DNA of 64,000 bases from Acidobacteriaceae bacterium (GCA_903642225.1 CAHJWI010000009.1:37991-101990), one strand, 5' to 3'; numbered from the stretch's first letter, positions 15,861-25,537 are shown. Program-made: numbers and translations. Notes: generated from the letters alone by a model not told the origin.

Positions 15861-18383
15861 TCACTCTGACCGCAGCGCTTGGTTTGGGTCCACATGGGCG
15901 GCACGCCGCGCCGGCAGCAATGCCGAAACCAACGCAACGGCCAACATCAACATGGCAACCGACGCGAGTGTCACCGGATCGGTTGCGGACACACCGTACA
16001 ACTGGCTGCGCAACATCCTCGCCAGCAGCAACGCGCACGGTAGACCCGCCAGCACACCTGCACCTGCCAGCAGCAACACTTCCGCAAGTACCAGTCTCGA
16101 CACTGCCGCACGAGAGGATCCCAGCGCCATACGGATGCCAATCTCCCGCGTCCTCTGCGCCGTGTTGTACGCCAGCACGCCATACAGCCCAATGCCGGCC
16201 AACCCCGTCGCCAATACGCCAAACGCAGCAGCCAAAAGCCCGATCGTTCGCTCGTCGGCGAGCGTTCGATCCACCTGGTCCCCCATTGTCATCATGTGTT
16301 GCAGCGCAAGCATTGGAGCAACGCGGTGCATCGTCGCCGTCACATCTCGGAAGACGGTCTGCGGCTCTTCTGCCGTCCGCAGATACAGCGTTACGTCGGC
16401 TGCCTTCTTCTCCTGTGCCAGCGGCGTAAAGTCTGTCATCTTCACGTCGTCTCGCAAGCCGATGTGTCGCGCGTCCCGAACGACGCCCACAATCTCCATC
16501 CAGCGGAGCTTGTTGCCGGCACCACGGGCCATGCGTTTGCCCAGCGCCGCCGTGGCTGATCCGAAATAGTGGCGTGCAAAGCTCTGGTTCACAATCGCCA
16601 CCGGTGGATGGTCGAGCGTGTCGTTCTCGGTAAATGCTCGGCCGGCAACCAGGGGCTCCTGCAGCGTTGCGAAGTACAGCGGGCTTACGCCGATGCGACC
16701 GATGTCGAGATCCTCCTCCGGCGGTGCGGTGTATCCCTCCACCGTCACGTTCGTCCCGCTGTCTGAGCCTGCAATCTCCGCGCTGTCGGTCGCAGCAACC
16801 GACCGTACACCTGGAATGCCGGACAATGCCGCCAATACATCGCGCTGCAGTGGCGCGATGCGGTCCGCAGGGTATCCGGCAAGCTCAGGGTCGATGTGCA
16901 GTGTCAACAGTTGCTCCGTGTTGAACCCAACATCCACGTGCCGCAAGTTCTGCAACGAACGAACCAGCAAACCGGCACACACCAGCAGCAACACGCTTAG
17001 CGCAACCTGCAACGACACAGCGACGCTGCGAAGGTTCAATCCACGCCCTGCCGATGTGCTGCCCTGCTGCTTCAGCGTCGAGACCAGGTCCGGCTTCCGC
17101 AACTGAATTGCGGGAACTACACTAAAACCGAGGCTAACCACCATGGCAAGCGCAAAGGAGACCGCGAGCATGCGTCCATCCACCGTGGGCAAAAACAGCA
17201 GAGGATCGCCCGGGTCTGTCAGACGGCTGGAGAGGACCCGCACGACCATCGGGGCCAGAGCAACTCCCAAAACCGCTCCGGCGAAGCCCAGCAGAAAGCC
17301 TTCCAGCAATACCTGCCGCACAATCCGCCCCGCCGTCGCACCCAGCGCATACCGCACACAGAACTCACGTGCCCGCACCGCAGACCGAACAAGCAGCAGG
17401 CCGGCAACGTTTACCGCGGCGAGCAGCAGCATCAAGCCTGCCATGCACATCACGATCAATAGCGGCTTCTCGAGCCGCTGCCGGCTGTACGACAAACCGG
17501 TCGCACCCTCCAACAGATGCAGCCTGCTGTTTGTCAGAAAGTCCGCGGTAAACCCCCCAGGTTTGCTGCCCATCGCGGCAAGTTCGTCAGCGCGCAACGC
17601 GTGCCACAGCGGAGTCATCCCCGCCTCCGCTGCCGCAGGTGACACACCATCCCTCAGTCTGCCCACAAGGTTCAGCCAGCGGTCCCGATGGTTGTGTTCG
17701 CTGTCGGCCTGCGACGGATCGACAAGCGCAGCATGTGCCAGTGGCACAAACAGCGCAGGCGTCTGTCCCCACACTGCGCTGCGAAACTCAGGTGCCGCGA
17801 CGCCCACAATCGTCACGGGCTTGCCGCTGATACGAAGCGTTTCGTCCAGCACTGCCGGATCGCTGCCAAGCCGGTCGTGCCAGTAGTCATAGCTCAGCAC
17901 ACCAACGGGCGCTGCATTGTCGGTATCATCGGCGGCTGTCAACACGCGTCCCAGCGCTGGCCGCACACCCAGCAGGCTGAAGTAGTTACCGGATACGATC
18001 TCGGCATCCTGCACCGCTGTCTCGCCGTGACGCTCAATGCCCACAGCACCGGTGCTGGTGGCGACAATGCCCTGCAGCACAGTGTTCTTCTCATAGAGGT
18101 CGCGATACATCGGCACGGAAAACAGCATTTCGCGCTCACCGCCATGGCCGCTTGTACGCCCGCTCCAAGCCTTTCCAGTTCCTTCCAGCAGCACGAGCTG
18201 CCGCGGCTCCCGCACCGGCAAGGACCGCAGCAGTGCCTGGTCCAGCAGCGAGAAGATCGCCGCGTTCGCACCGATGCCCAGCGCCAGCGTCACCACCGCT
18301 GTCGCCGCAAACCCCGGCGTTCGCCGTAGCTGCCGAAGCGCGTACCGCACGTCCTGAAACACGGTGCCAAGAAAAGTTGCCAT
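15861..18383 (-). CDS. ADOP-family ABC transporter permease (second of the efflux operon)
   Basis: An 840-residue duplicated MacB/FtsX permease. It opens with FQDVRYALRQLRRTPGFAAT and a transmembrane helix, has a first MacB core, a three-helix FtsX block (about 305-430), a second helix and core (about 460-700), and ends with three helices and ARRAAHVDPNQALRSE. The frame is open far upstream, but the ATG at 18383 is preceded by AGGTGAG and gives the conserved ADOP N-terminus. Gene order places it between its sister permease and the atypical ATPase. Such permeases are thought to act as mechanotransmitters rather than transport pores; the substrate is unknown. Confidence 0.92.
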   Translation of the reverse strand: MATFLGTVFQDVRYALRQLRRTPGFAATAVVTLALGIGANAAIFSLLDQALLRSLPVREPRQLVLLEGTGKAWSGRTSGHGGEREMLFSVPMYRDLYEKNTVLQGIVATSTGAVGIERHGETAVQDAEIVSGNYFSLLGVRPALGRVLTAADDTDNAAPVGVLSYDYWHDRLGSDPAVLDETLRISGKPVTIVGVAAPEFRSAVWGQTPALFVPLAHAALVDPSQADSEHNHRDRWLNLVGRLRDGVSPAAAEAGMTPLWHALRADELAAMGSKPGGFTADFLTNSRLHLLEGATGLSYSRQRLEKPLLIVMCMAGLMLLLAAVNVAGLLLVRSAVRAREFCVRYALGATAGRIVRQVLLEGFLLGFAGAVLGVALAPMVVRVLSSRLTDPGDPLLFLPTVDGRMLAVSFALAMVVSLGFSVVPAIQLRKPDLVSTLKQQGSTSAGRGLNLRSVAVSLQVALSVLLLVCAGLLVRSLQNLRHVDVGFNTEQLLTLHIDPELAGYPADRIAPLQRDVLAALSGIPGVRSVAATDSAEIAGSDSGTNVTVEGYTAPPEEDLDIGRIGVSPLYFATLQEPLVAGRAFTENDTLDHPPVAIVNQSFARHYFGSATAALGKRMARGAGNKLRWMEIVGVVRDARHIGLRDDVKMTDFTPLAQEKKAADVTLYLRTAEEPQTVFRDVTATMHRVAPMLALQHMMTMGDQVDRTLADERTIGLLAAAFGVLATGLAGIGLYGVLAYNTAQRTREIGIRMALGSSRAAVSRLVLAEVLLLAGAGVLAGLPCALLLARMLRSQLYGVSATDPVTLASVAMLMLAVALVSALLPARRAAHVDPNQALRSE

Positions 18384-18423
18384 GGCTAGCTCACCTTTGC
18401 GGTCGCTGAAAACCTGTTCGTCG

Positions 18424-20976
18424 TCACTCCGCCCGCAAAGCCCGCATCGGTTCAATGGCACTCGCCCGCCGCGCAGGCATGATCCCGGCCACCGCCGCGC
18501 ACACCGCAAGCAGCGCCACCGCACTGCACAGCGTCACCGCGTCATACCCCTTCACCCCGAACAGCTGCGATTGCAAGAAGTGCCCCGCAAGCAACGCCGC
18601 CGGCACCCCGATCGCAAGTCCAATCAGCGTCTGCGTCATCGCACCGCGCAGGATCAGTCGCAGGATCCCACCCCGGTCCGATCCCAGCGCCATCCGTAAC
18701 CCGATCTCCGGCACACGCCGCGCCACGGTGTACGCCGTCACGCCATACAGCCCAATGGACGCAAGCACCAGCGCCAGCGCACCAAAGATCGTCGTCAGCC
18801 GAACCACCAGCTCCTGCTGTGTAAACTGGTCGCCCACCTGCTCGCTGTACGTCTGCAGCTTTCCAATCGGGATGTTGGGATTGACTCTGTGCAGCGTATC
18901 GCGCAAGGTCTGCGCCGCGCTGCCCGCGTCTCCGCGGTACTTCACCATCACGTTCGACGCAAAGTGCTCGAACTGCTCGTTCTTCGCCGCCTGCTGCTTC
19001 AGCGATTCCGGCGCATTCATTGCGTCGTACAGCGTCAGCTGCGTCATCGGTGTAAAGAACATGGGCGGCGTTTCCGCGGCCGGATCGCCGTACTTGCTAT
19101 CGTCCACCACGCCCACAATGGCATACTCGCCGGTCATCGCGCGGTCGGGTCCAAAATGTTCCCCCAGCGGTGGCTTGCCTTTCAGGTACTTCACCGTGAA
19201 CGCCTTGTTCACCACGGCCACATGGGTGCTCGTGCTCGTGTCCTGGTCAGTCACGCCGCGGCCCAGCAGCACCCGCGTGCCCACCGTATCAAAGTACCCA
19301 GGACTCACGGCCAGGTATCGCGCGTTGTTGTTGTCTATCTTTTCGCCACCCGGCAACCACACACCGGTGCCCCAGCTGTTGTTCGTCATCGGCCCATAGG
19401 TCGAGTAGGCGAAGCTCTGCACGTTTGGCAGCCCGGCTAAGTCCTGGTCCAGGCTGCGATACAGTCCTGCCAGCTGCTCAAAGTGGTATCCCGCCGCCTG
19501 CAGGTCGATAAACGCGATGACCCGTCCCTGCGGCTCAAAATGAAAGTTCTGCTGTTGCAGGTTTTTGAGGCTATGGATCAACAGCCCCGCCATGCTCAGC
19601 AGCGTCACCGAAAGTGCCGCCTGCAATATCACAAGCACCCGTTGCGGCAGGCTGCTCGTGTCGCCCATGCTGCGGTTCGCCCCCCGCAGTGCATCTGCCG
19701 GGTCGGCGCGCGAGGCAAGCCATGCCGGCACCGTACCGAATACCACCCCCGTCAGCAGCGACACCGCAAACGCAAACAGCAGCACCGGCCACGACGGCGA
19801 AGCACTCAGCGGATCGACTTCAACGCCCTTCATTGCAAGTGCAAGCATGCCGCGCACACTGGCATACGCCACAGCAATCGCAAGCGTGCCGCCCAGCAAC
19901 GCTATCACCACAGATTCCACCAGCGTGCTTCGAATCAGCCGCGACCTTGGAGCGCCCAGCGCTGTGCGCACGCTGGTCTCCTGCTGGCGAGACACCGCAC
20001 GCACAAGCATGAGGTTCGCCAGATTTGCGCAGCAGATCAGAAGTACCGCACCCGCAATCATCAGCAGCAGCTTCAGGCTTTTTTCATACTGCTGCCGCAG
20101 GTCGTTAATGCCGCTGCTCGCCGGCGAAACCTCCACCGTCTGCTTCGCAATCTCCGCCTCCGTCGACGTATCGCCAGGACTCCGATTCACCCGGATGTAC
20201 TGCACCAACTGAGCCTTCAACGACTGTTCTACCACCGGCACGTCGGCGCCAGTGGGAATGCGCACAAGTACATCCAGCCAATTCGCCGCCGGAAATGCCA
20301 TGAGGTTCCGCTCCGGCTCCAGGATGGGCTCCTGTGCAAGCGGCACCCACACCCCGGCCGGATCGCCCGTGTTCCGCTCCCCCAGAAAACCCTCGCGCGT
20401 AACTCCAACCACCGTCACCGCATGGCCCGTCAGAAGCAGCGTGCTGCCCACCAGTCGAGGGTCACTGTTGAACTTGGTCGCCCACACCGTATGGCTCACC
20501 ACGGCCACCGGCGCTGCACCCGGCCGGTCGTCATCTGCCGTCAACACCCGCCCCGCAAATGCACCCACACCCAAAAAGCTGAAGTAGTTGCCCTCGACAA
20601 AACGCACCGCCAGTGGCTGCACGTTGGTCTCGTTCTCGCGCCGCGCACTTACCGCCATTGCTGCCGCGTCAATCGCGGTCATCCCGCCTGTGTGCGCCGT
20701 GTGATCCCTGAGCTGCTTGTACAGGTCCCAGCTGAACAGCGTCCACTTATCCTGCAGACCGCCTGTTACGCAGCAGTCGGCATCCTTCCCAAGCTTGTAC
20801 AGTTGCTCCGGCGCACTCACCGGTAACGACCGTAGCAACACCTGGTAGGTCAGCGTAAAAACCGCCGTCGTTGCGCCGATACCCAGCGCCAACATGGCAA
20901 TGGCAGTGATGGCGAATCCCGGCGAACGGCGAAGCTGACGAAGCGCAAAGCGCAGATCCTGCAGAAAGGTATTCAT
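18424..20976 (-). CDS. ADOP-family ABC transporter permease (first of the efflux operon)
   Basis: An 850-residue duplicated MacB/FtsX permease, paralogous to its two ADOP neighbours. N-terminus FLQDLRFALRQLRRSPGF, helix at about 22-42, periplasmic core, FtsX helices at about 295-420, second core, and a C-terminal helix block ending MPARRASAIEPMRALRAE. It lies 43 bp downstream of the canonical ATPase gene and 40 bp upstream of the second permease. Two different ADOP proteins beside two ATPases suggest either a heteromeric complex or two transporters that share one adaptor and one channel. Confidence 0.92.
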   Translation of the reverse strand: MNTFLQDLRFALRQLRRSPGFAITAIAMLALGIGATTAVFTLTYQVLLRSLPVSAPEQLYKLGKDADCCVTGGLQDKWTLFSWDLYKQLRDHTAHTGGMTAIDAAAMAVSARRENETNVQPLAVRFVEGNYFSFLGVGAFAGRVLTADDDRPGAAPVAVVSHTVWATKFNSDPRLVGSTLLLTGHAVTVVGVTREGFLGERNTGDPAGVWVPLAQEPILEPERNLMAFPAANWLDVLVRIPTGADVPVVEQSLKAQLVQYIRVNRSPGDTSTEAEIAKQTVEVSPASSGINDLRQQYEKSLKLLLMIAGAVLLICCANLANLMLVRAVSRQQETSVRTALGAPRSRLIRSTLVESVVIALLGGTLAIAVAYASVRGMLALAMKGVEVDPLSASPSWPVLLFAFAVSLLTGVVFGTVPAWLASRADPADALRGANRSMGDTSSLPQRVLVILQAALSVTLLSMAGLLIHSLKNLQQQNFHFEPQGRVIAFIDLQAAGYHFEQLAGLYRSLDQDLAGLPNVQSFAYSTYGPMTNNSWGTGVWLPGGEKIDNNNARYLAVSPGYFDTVGTRVLLGRGVTDQDTSTSTHVAVVNKAFTVKYLKGKPPLGEHFGPDRAMTGEYAIVGVVDDSKYGDPAAETPPMFFTPMTQLTLYDAMNAPESLKQQAAKNEQFEHFASNVMVKYRGDAGSAAQTLRDTLHRVNPNIPIGKLQTYSEQVGDQFTQQELVVRLTTIFGALALVLASIGLYGVTAYTVARRVPEIGLRMALGSDRGGILRLILRGAMTQTLIGLAIGVPAALLAGHFLQSQLFGVKGYDAVTLCSAVALLAVCAAVAGIMPARRASAIEPMRALRAE

Positions 20977-21019
20977 TGACTATTCCCCGCTGGTCATGCA
21001 AGTAAGTGGAGCCGTCGAC

Positions 21020-21775
21020 TTATCGCGCCGCGCTATACCCGGTGCGGTACTCTTCTTCTGCCGCAGCCAATAAATGCTGTAACTCACCTTCGGCCACAAT
21101 CTTCCCGTCGAACAGGTGCACCTGTCGGTCCGCATGCGCTGCAAAGCGTGGGTCGTGCGTCACCATGCAGATCGTCGATCCCTCCGCGTGCAACTCGTTC
21201 AGCAGCCGCATCACCGCTTCACCGTTCTTGCTGTCCAGGTTGCCGGTCGGTTCGTCCGCCAGCAGTATGCTCGGCGACCCCGCCAGCGCACGCGCCACGG
21301 CCACACGCTGCTGCTGACCGCCACTCAACTGCGCCGGATAATGTCGCAACCGGTGCGCCATGTTCACCCGTTCCAACGCTTTCACTACGCGATCTTTCCG
21401 TTCACTCGCAGCCATGCCGCTGCGGTATGTCAGCGGCAACTCCACATTTTCGTATACCGACAAATCACCAATAAGGTTAAAGCTCTGGAAAATAAAGCCA
21501 ATCTCTTGGTTGCGGATGCGCGACCGGTCAGCAAAATTTAAATTCGCCACCGCCTTGTTATTCAACGTGTACTTCCCATCCGTCGGTGTATCCAGCAAGC
21601 CCAAGATAGAAAGCAGCGTCGACTTTCCGCAGCCTGAGGGTCCGCTCATCGCCACATACTCTCCACGCGCTATGGACAAATGCACACCGCTTAAGGCGTG
21701 CGTCTCGATCTCGTCGGTGTAAAAGACCTTCGTCAAACTCTCGATGTGAATCAAGTTTTCCGTCCGCTCTGCCAT
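21020..21775 (-). CDS. ABC transporter ATP-binding protein (MacB/LolD class)
   Basis: A 251-residue ATPase with canonical motifs: Walker A GPSGCGKSTLLS, Q-loop FQSFNLI, signature LSGGQQQRVAVARAL, Walker B SILLADEPTGNLDS with Glu and D-loop Asp, and H-loop MVTHDP. It energises the ADOP permeases encoded just downstream. Two in-frame ATGs, at 21787 and 21775, are possible. The second has GGAGAG at proper spacing and was chosen. It follows the adaptor gene after about 90 bp in the same orientation. Confidence 0.93.
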   Translation of the reverse strand: MAERTENLIHIESLTKVFYTDEIETHALSGVHLSIARGEYVAMSGPSGCGKSTLLSILGLLDTPTDGKYTLNNKAVANLNFADRSRIRNQEIGFIFQSFNLIGDLSVYENVELPLTYRSGMAASERKDRVVKALERVNMAHRLRHYPAQLSGGQQQRVAVARALAGSPSILLADEPTGNLDSKNGEAVMRLLNELHAEGSTICMVTHDPRFAAHADRQVHLFDGKIVAEGELQHLLAAAEEEYRTGYSAAR

Positions 21776-21868
21776 CGCACTCTCCATGGGTAACTTCGCC
21801 TGATTTATTGAAACGGTTTGCAGCTGTATACGTTGCCAGCATCGAACCGGTTCCGTTGGTATGTCGTC

Positions 21869-23128
21869 TTACTGCTCCACGCGTATGTGGTCCGTGTTAT
21901 CCCACTTACTCATGTCCGACAGGATGACGACGTCGCCCGGCTGCATTCCATCCAGCACCTGGATACTATTCACTGATGCCCGACCTACCCGCACCTGCAC
22001 ACGAATCGCAGACTTACCATCCGGCGTCAACTTGAACAGGCTCAGCGTGCTGTTTTCGTTGCCGCTCGCCGGCCGGCCCACATATAGCACGTTCGTCAGC
22101 CGATCCAGATCAATCGTTCCATCCACGCTTAGGTCGGGCCGCGCGCCCTGTGGCAGTGCACCGTCCAGCGCAACATCCACCGTCACTGTGCCGTTCTGCA
22201 CCGCTGGATCTATTCGCTGCACGTGCCCCGGAATCACACCGTTGTGCGTGTCCACCGCTGCCAGCTGTCCAATTTGGATGTCCCGCGCCTGCGTCTCTGC
22301 GATCTTCAACGCGGCCTTTAACTGGTCCGGCTGCACTACCTTCGCCAGCGTTGCGCCTACCGCCACGTGCTCGCCCACCTGGTGCGGCAAATCCACAAGC
22401 ACGCCGTTGATCCCCGCGCGCACACTCAGAGCTTCTTCCTGCTTCTGCTTCAACGCCAGCAACGCCTGAGCCTGCTGCACCTTTGCCTGCTGTACCGCTA
22501 CCTGCGTCGCAATGGCCTGCTGGTTCAGCGTCAACCGCTGCCGCTCAATGTCATTCCGAATGCCAAGCTCATCGGCCTTACCGCGGCTCTCGTTGTACTT
22601 CAACCCGCTGATCACACCCAGGTCCAGCAGGCTCTTGTCCGTCTGCGCCTGCAGCTGCGCCTGCTTCTGATCCGCACCCACCGTCGCCGCGCCCGCACGC
22701 TGCGTCATCAGGTCGCTTTGCAGCTTCGCCCGCGTGTTCTGCAGGTCCGCCTGCGCACTCTTTAACTGCAGCTGCGCATCCAGCATCTGCTGCTGCGTGG
22801 CGGGGTCCACCAGGTCCATCAGGATTGTATCCGGGTGCACCTGCGCCCCGGGCAGCACACGAATGTGCACCACCGTCGCCTCCGTCTGCGCCGGGATCAA
22901 CAGAATCTTGTCCTCGCGCGGCGTCAGCGTGCCCGGCCCACGCACCTGCCGCAGCAGCGGCCCGCGCTTCACCGTATCGGTATATAGCGGACCCTCAACC
23001 GTCGGCACCGCCGGCTTCAGCCGAGCCACAAACACCGCGATCGCCACAACCACCAGCAAACCCACCGCGCCCAACACCAGAGCGCGTCGCTGTTTCTTCC
23101 TCTTCAAATCCGGACGAACGATATCCAT
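21869..23128 (-). CDS. HlyD/MacA-family periplasmic adaptor protein
   Basis: A 419-residue membrane fusion protein, first gene of the efflux operon. A basic cytoplasmic tail (RPDLKRKKQRR) precedes a transmembrane anchor (about 16-35). Next come a first barrel/lipoyl half, a long coiled-coil hairpin rich in Gln and Ala (about 105-225), a second lipoyl half (about 230-260, GINGVLVDLPHQVGEHVAVG), beta-barrel and membrane-proximal domains. It joins the inner membrane ATPase/permeases to the TolC-like channel. A near-consensus sigma-54 promoter ends only a few bases before the ATG, so the transcript would be almost leaderless; no Shine-Dalgarno is visible. Confidence 0.92.
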   Translation of the reverse strand: MDIVRPDLKRKKQRRALVLGAVGLLVVVAIAVFVARLKPAVPTVEGPLYTDTVKRGPLLRQVRGPGTLTPREDKILLIPAQTEATVVHIRVLPGAQVHPDTILMDLVDPATQQQMLDAQLQLKSAQADLQNTRAKLQSDLMTQRAGAATVGADQKQAQLQAQTDKSLLDLGVISGLKYNESRGKADELGIRNDIERQRLTLNQQAIATQVAVQQAKVQQAQALLALKQKQEEALSVRAGINGVLVDLPHQVGEHVAVGATLAKVVQPDQLKAALKIAETQARDIQIGQLAAVDTHNGVIPGHVQRIDPAVQNGTVTVDVALDGALPQGARPDLSVDGTIDLDRLTNVLYVGRPASGNENSTLSLFKLTPDGKSAIRVQVRVGRASVNSIQVLDGMQPGDVVILSDMSKWDNTDHIRVEQ

Positions 23129-23143
23129 GCGCAGAAAGTAAAT

Positions 23144-23157
23144 GCACGGCGTGTGCC
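23144..23157 (-). promoter_or_regulatory. Sigma-54 -24/-12 promoter of the efflux operon
   Basis: On the minus strand the sequence TTGGCACACGCCGTGCAT matches the sigma-54 consensus TGGCACR-N4-TTGCW at all but one defined position, with GG and GC exactly 10 bases apart. The predicted transcript start is near 23132, four bases before the adaptor ATG. The operon itself encodes an NtrC-type activator. Confidence 0.75.
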
Positions 23158-23264
23158 AAAGCCACGCAACCAGGTTATCGCCGCCAATTCACATGTTTTG
23201 ACCGACGTGCCTTGCCCAAACCGCAGCTCGCGTCCAGCTGGCTGTGTTCGCTCTCGATTCCTTG

Positions 23265-23280
23265 TGTCCGCAAACGAACA
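23265..23280. promoter_or_regulatory. Candidate enhancer site, inverted repeat TGTTCG-N4-CGGACA
   Basis: Read on the minus strand this is TGTTCGTTTGCGGACA, centred about 115 bp upstream of the -24 element. A further TGTTCG half-site lies at 23245-23250. The same inverted repeat stands upstream of the other ADOP permease at 8553-8568. Its position suits an upstream activating sequence. Confidence 0.6.
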
Positions 23281-23294
23281 GCACCGCACCACCG

Positions 23295-24338
23295 CTACCG
23301 GTAGTTCTCCACCGCGCGCAGCAAATCCAGCTTCTGCCCCGCCGGCAAAAAACTCGCCTCCACACTGTTACTCGCAAGCTCCCGCATCTGCTCGTCCGTA
23401 AACTCGAACTCCCCCTGCACCAGCACATACTCATCCAACAGGTCCGACCCGAACATCGGCGGATCGTCCGAGTTCAGCGTCACCATCAATCCTCGTTCAA
23501 AGTAGTGCCTTACCGGGTGCGCCTCCAACGACCGCAACACCCCCGTCCGCAGATTGCTTGTCACATTCAACTCCAGCGCAATCTGCTTCTCCGCCAGCAC
23601 ATCCAGCAGCTCCGGATCGTCCACCGCACTCAGAGCATGCCCAATGCGTTCCGCGCCAATGTTGATCGCACTCCAGATCGACGACGCCGGCACAGACTCC
23701 CCCGCGTGCGCCGTCAGGTGCAAACCCGCAGCCTTGGCCGTCGCGTACAGCTCCCTGAAATCTCCCGCAGGCCCACGCGCCTCGTCCCCGCCAATCCCGA
23801 TGCCCACAATGCTTGGATACGTCGACCGCAGCTCCGCCGCCTTGGCAAACACCACCGCGGCCTCCTCTGCGCCAAAGTGCCGCACCGCGTCGATAATCCA
23901 CAACACCGTTGTCCCAAACTCCCGCTCAGCGCGAAGCCGGCTGCGCTCAATCGCTTCCGTCACACTTTCCAGCGACAGCTGCGGCTTAAATCGCAGCAGT
24001 ATGCCAAAGCTGATGTACACCTCCGCATGCCGCACACCCTGCGCGGATAGCCGGCGCACCATCTCGTACGTAATGAGCTCGTAATCCTCCGGCGCCTGCA
24101 GACGTTCGCTCACCTGCTTGAACGCCATCAGGAAGCCGATGAAATCGGCATACACATACAGGGCTCGCGCCGCTTCCAGCGTCAGCGGCTCCGCATCATG
24201 CCTTTGCGACAAAACGACCAGCGTCTCCGGCACAATCGTGCCTTCCAGATGCAGGTGCAGCTCGCACTTCGGCAGCCCGCGCAGCCACTCCCGGTCAGGT
24301 GTACCGCCCGCGGGGTTCACGCCATCGCCCCGCCTCAA
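23295..24338 (-). CDS. add: Adenosine deaminase-family protein
   Basis: A 347-residue metal-dependent deaminase, about the usual family length. Zinc ligands are seen in HLHLEG (about 28-33), THAGES-like LTAHAGES (about 208-215), and NSDDPPMFG (about 290-298), with the GHAL motif between them. The expected reaction is adenosine to inosine plus ammonia in purine salvage; some relatives act on adenine or cyclic nucleotides. The listed start is a TTG that overlaps the TGA of the upstream lipoprotein gene and has GAGGAAG before it. A GTG at 24320 is an alternative. The overlap suggests co-transcription. Confidence 0.9.
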   Translation of the reverse strand: MRRGDGVNPAGGTPDREWLRGLPKCELHLHLEGTIVPETLVVLSQRHDAEPLTLEAARALYVYADFIGFLMAFKQVSERLQAPEDYELITYEMVRRLSAQGVRHAEVYISFGILLRFKPQLSLESVTEAIERSRLRAEREFGTTVLWIIDAVRHFGAEEAAVVFAKAAELRSTYPSIVGIGIGGDEARGPAGDFRELYATAKAAGLHLTAHAGESVPASSIWSAINIGAERIGHALSAVDDPELLDVLAEKQIALELNVTSNLRTGVLRSLEAHPVRHYFERGLMVTLNSDDPPMFGSDLLDEYVLVQGEFEFTDEQMRELASNSVEASFLPAGQKLDLLRAVENYR

Positions 24339-25537
24339 CGCTTCCTCTTCTTCTTGTCCCTGCTTTCTTCCGGCTCCAGCCGCGCTTCCGCCGGTGGTGT
24401 CGCACCTTGTGGGAGCACGCGCCGCGTGTTGTTTCCTTCCAGCCGGTAGGTCTTCGCCACAAGGTCGCTTTTTCTTGGCAGGTACTCACCCGTCGCCGCA
24501 TCCGGCCTCGGCAGCGCAGCACCTTCCGCCAGCACGGTATACGTGTACGTCGGGGCCACGCCCGCATACGGGTTGCCGTGGTCCCGGGCCGCATACCCCG
24601 GATCCGTCCCGATCTTTACCGGCAGAAAACCCACAATGTTGCGGTCCCGGTTTGCACCCTCATACCGATGCCTCTTCGTATTCCAGTAAAAGACCCGAAG
24701 CTGGTTAAAGTCATACGGCAGCCCGGCCTTATACGGACTCGTCACCATCACGTAGTTCGGCACATCCTTGATGGCACCCTCAAGCGCCGGATCGTTTACC
24801 AAGTTCAACACGTACGCGCCCACAATGCGCTGGTTTTCCGCGTACTTGGCCACGCTGTCCGGCACGTCCACGTCCAGCATTCGGCTCAGCATCCACCCGG
24901 TATGGTTGTGGCTGTCGCGCACCAGCCACCAGTCCTCCATTGCCGGCGGCTCCGGCGCTGCCGCCACAGCCGCTGGTGCCTTCGACCCCTTCTTCCCGGC
25001 AACACCCGCAGCCACCGCAACCGGAGCCACATAGCCCGGCGGTACCGGCTTCAGCGTACTCGCGCGCGCAATCAGTTTCAGCTTCTCGCTTTCGTCAAGC
25101 CGGTACAGCTTCTCCGTGTCGCGCCCAGGTTTGCTGTGCAGGTACACATCGTCCCGCACCACGCCGGTCGCCACGTACGCATCGTGCGCATGCGCCGTGT
25201 TCAGGTCGTCGAATTCCTTTGACACTGCCTCCGTCGCCACGGCCTTTTCATCAATCCAGCCGACCTCGCCCTTGTCGGTCTTCACCTTGTAGAAACGCTT
25301 GTTGCTTTCCAGGATCTCCAGCCGCTGCCCATTCACCACGTTGCCCGTCCGGTTACTCACGGCGGCAATGCGGTCCCGCAGAAACGTCCCCTTCGACGTC
25401 ACATACACGTAGTGGGTCAGCATCTTCGGCTTCATCCCGCTGCAACCCGCCACCAACAGGCCCGCCAATGTCACCAGCGCCGCAGCTCCGGTCCGCCCAC
25501 ACCTTGGGCCAACCGCCCCTGCCTTTGTCATGCTCAT
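24335..25537 (-). CDS. Lipoprotein with SH3-like domains
   Basis: A 400-residue envelope protein. The N-terminus carries a signal with lipobox LLVAGC, so it should be lipid-anchored. Residues about 50-100 look like a bacterial SH3 domain (GTFLRDRIAAVSNRTGNVV through GEVGWIDEKAV), and a second SH3-like segment follows (about 120-230, interrupted by an Ala/Pro-rich linker, resuming at WWLVRDSHNHTGWMLS). The C-terminal half is not recognised. It ends in a basic RDKKKRKR tail. A peptidoglycan- or polysaccharide-linked role is plausible but not shown. The start may be 25537 or 25531. Confidence 0.8.
   Translation of the reverse strand: MSMTKAGAVGPRCGRTGAAALVTLAGLLVAGCSGMKPKMLTHYVYVTSKGTFLRDRIAAVSNRTGNVVNGQRLEILESNKRFYKVKTDKGEVGWIDEKAVATEAVSKEFDDLNTAHAHDAYVATGVVRDDVYLHSKPGRDTEKLYRLDESEKLKLIARASTLKPVPPGYVAPVAVAAGVAGKKGSKAPAAVAAAPEPPAMEDWWLVRDSHNHTGWMLSRMLDVDVPDSVAKYAENQRIVGAYVLNLVNDPALEGAIKDVPNYVMVTSPYKAGLPYDFNQLRVFYWNTKRHRYEGANRDRNIVGFLPVKIGTDPGYAARDHGNPYAGVAPTYTYTVLAEGAALPRPDAATGEYLPRKSDLVAKTYRLEGNNTRRVLPQGATPPAEARLEPEESRDKKKRKR

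Noticed and set aside
19483..20826. Plus-strand frame of 447 codons over an ADOP permease
   Set aside because: Arg/His/Gln-rich shadow of the permease gene; no signal or domain.
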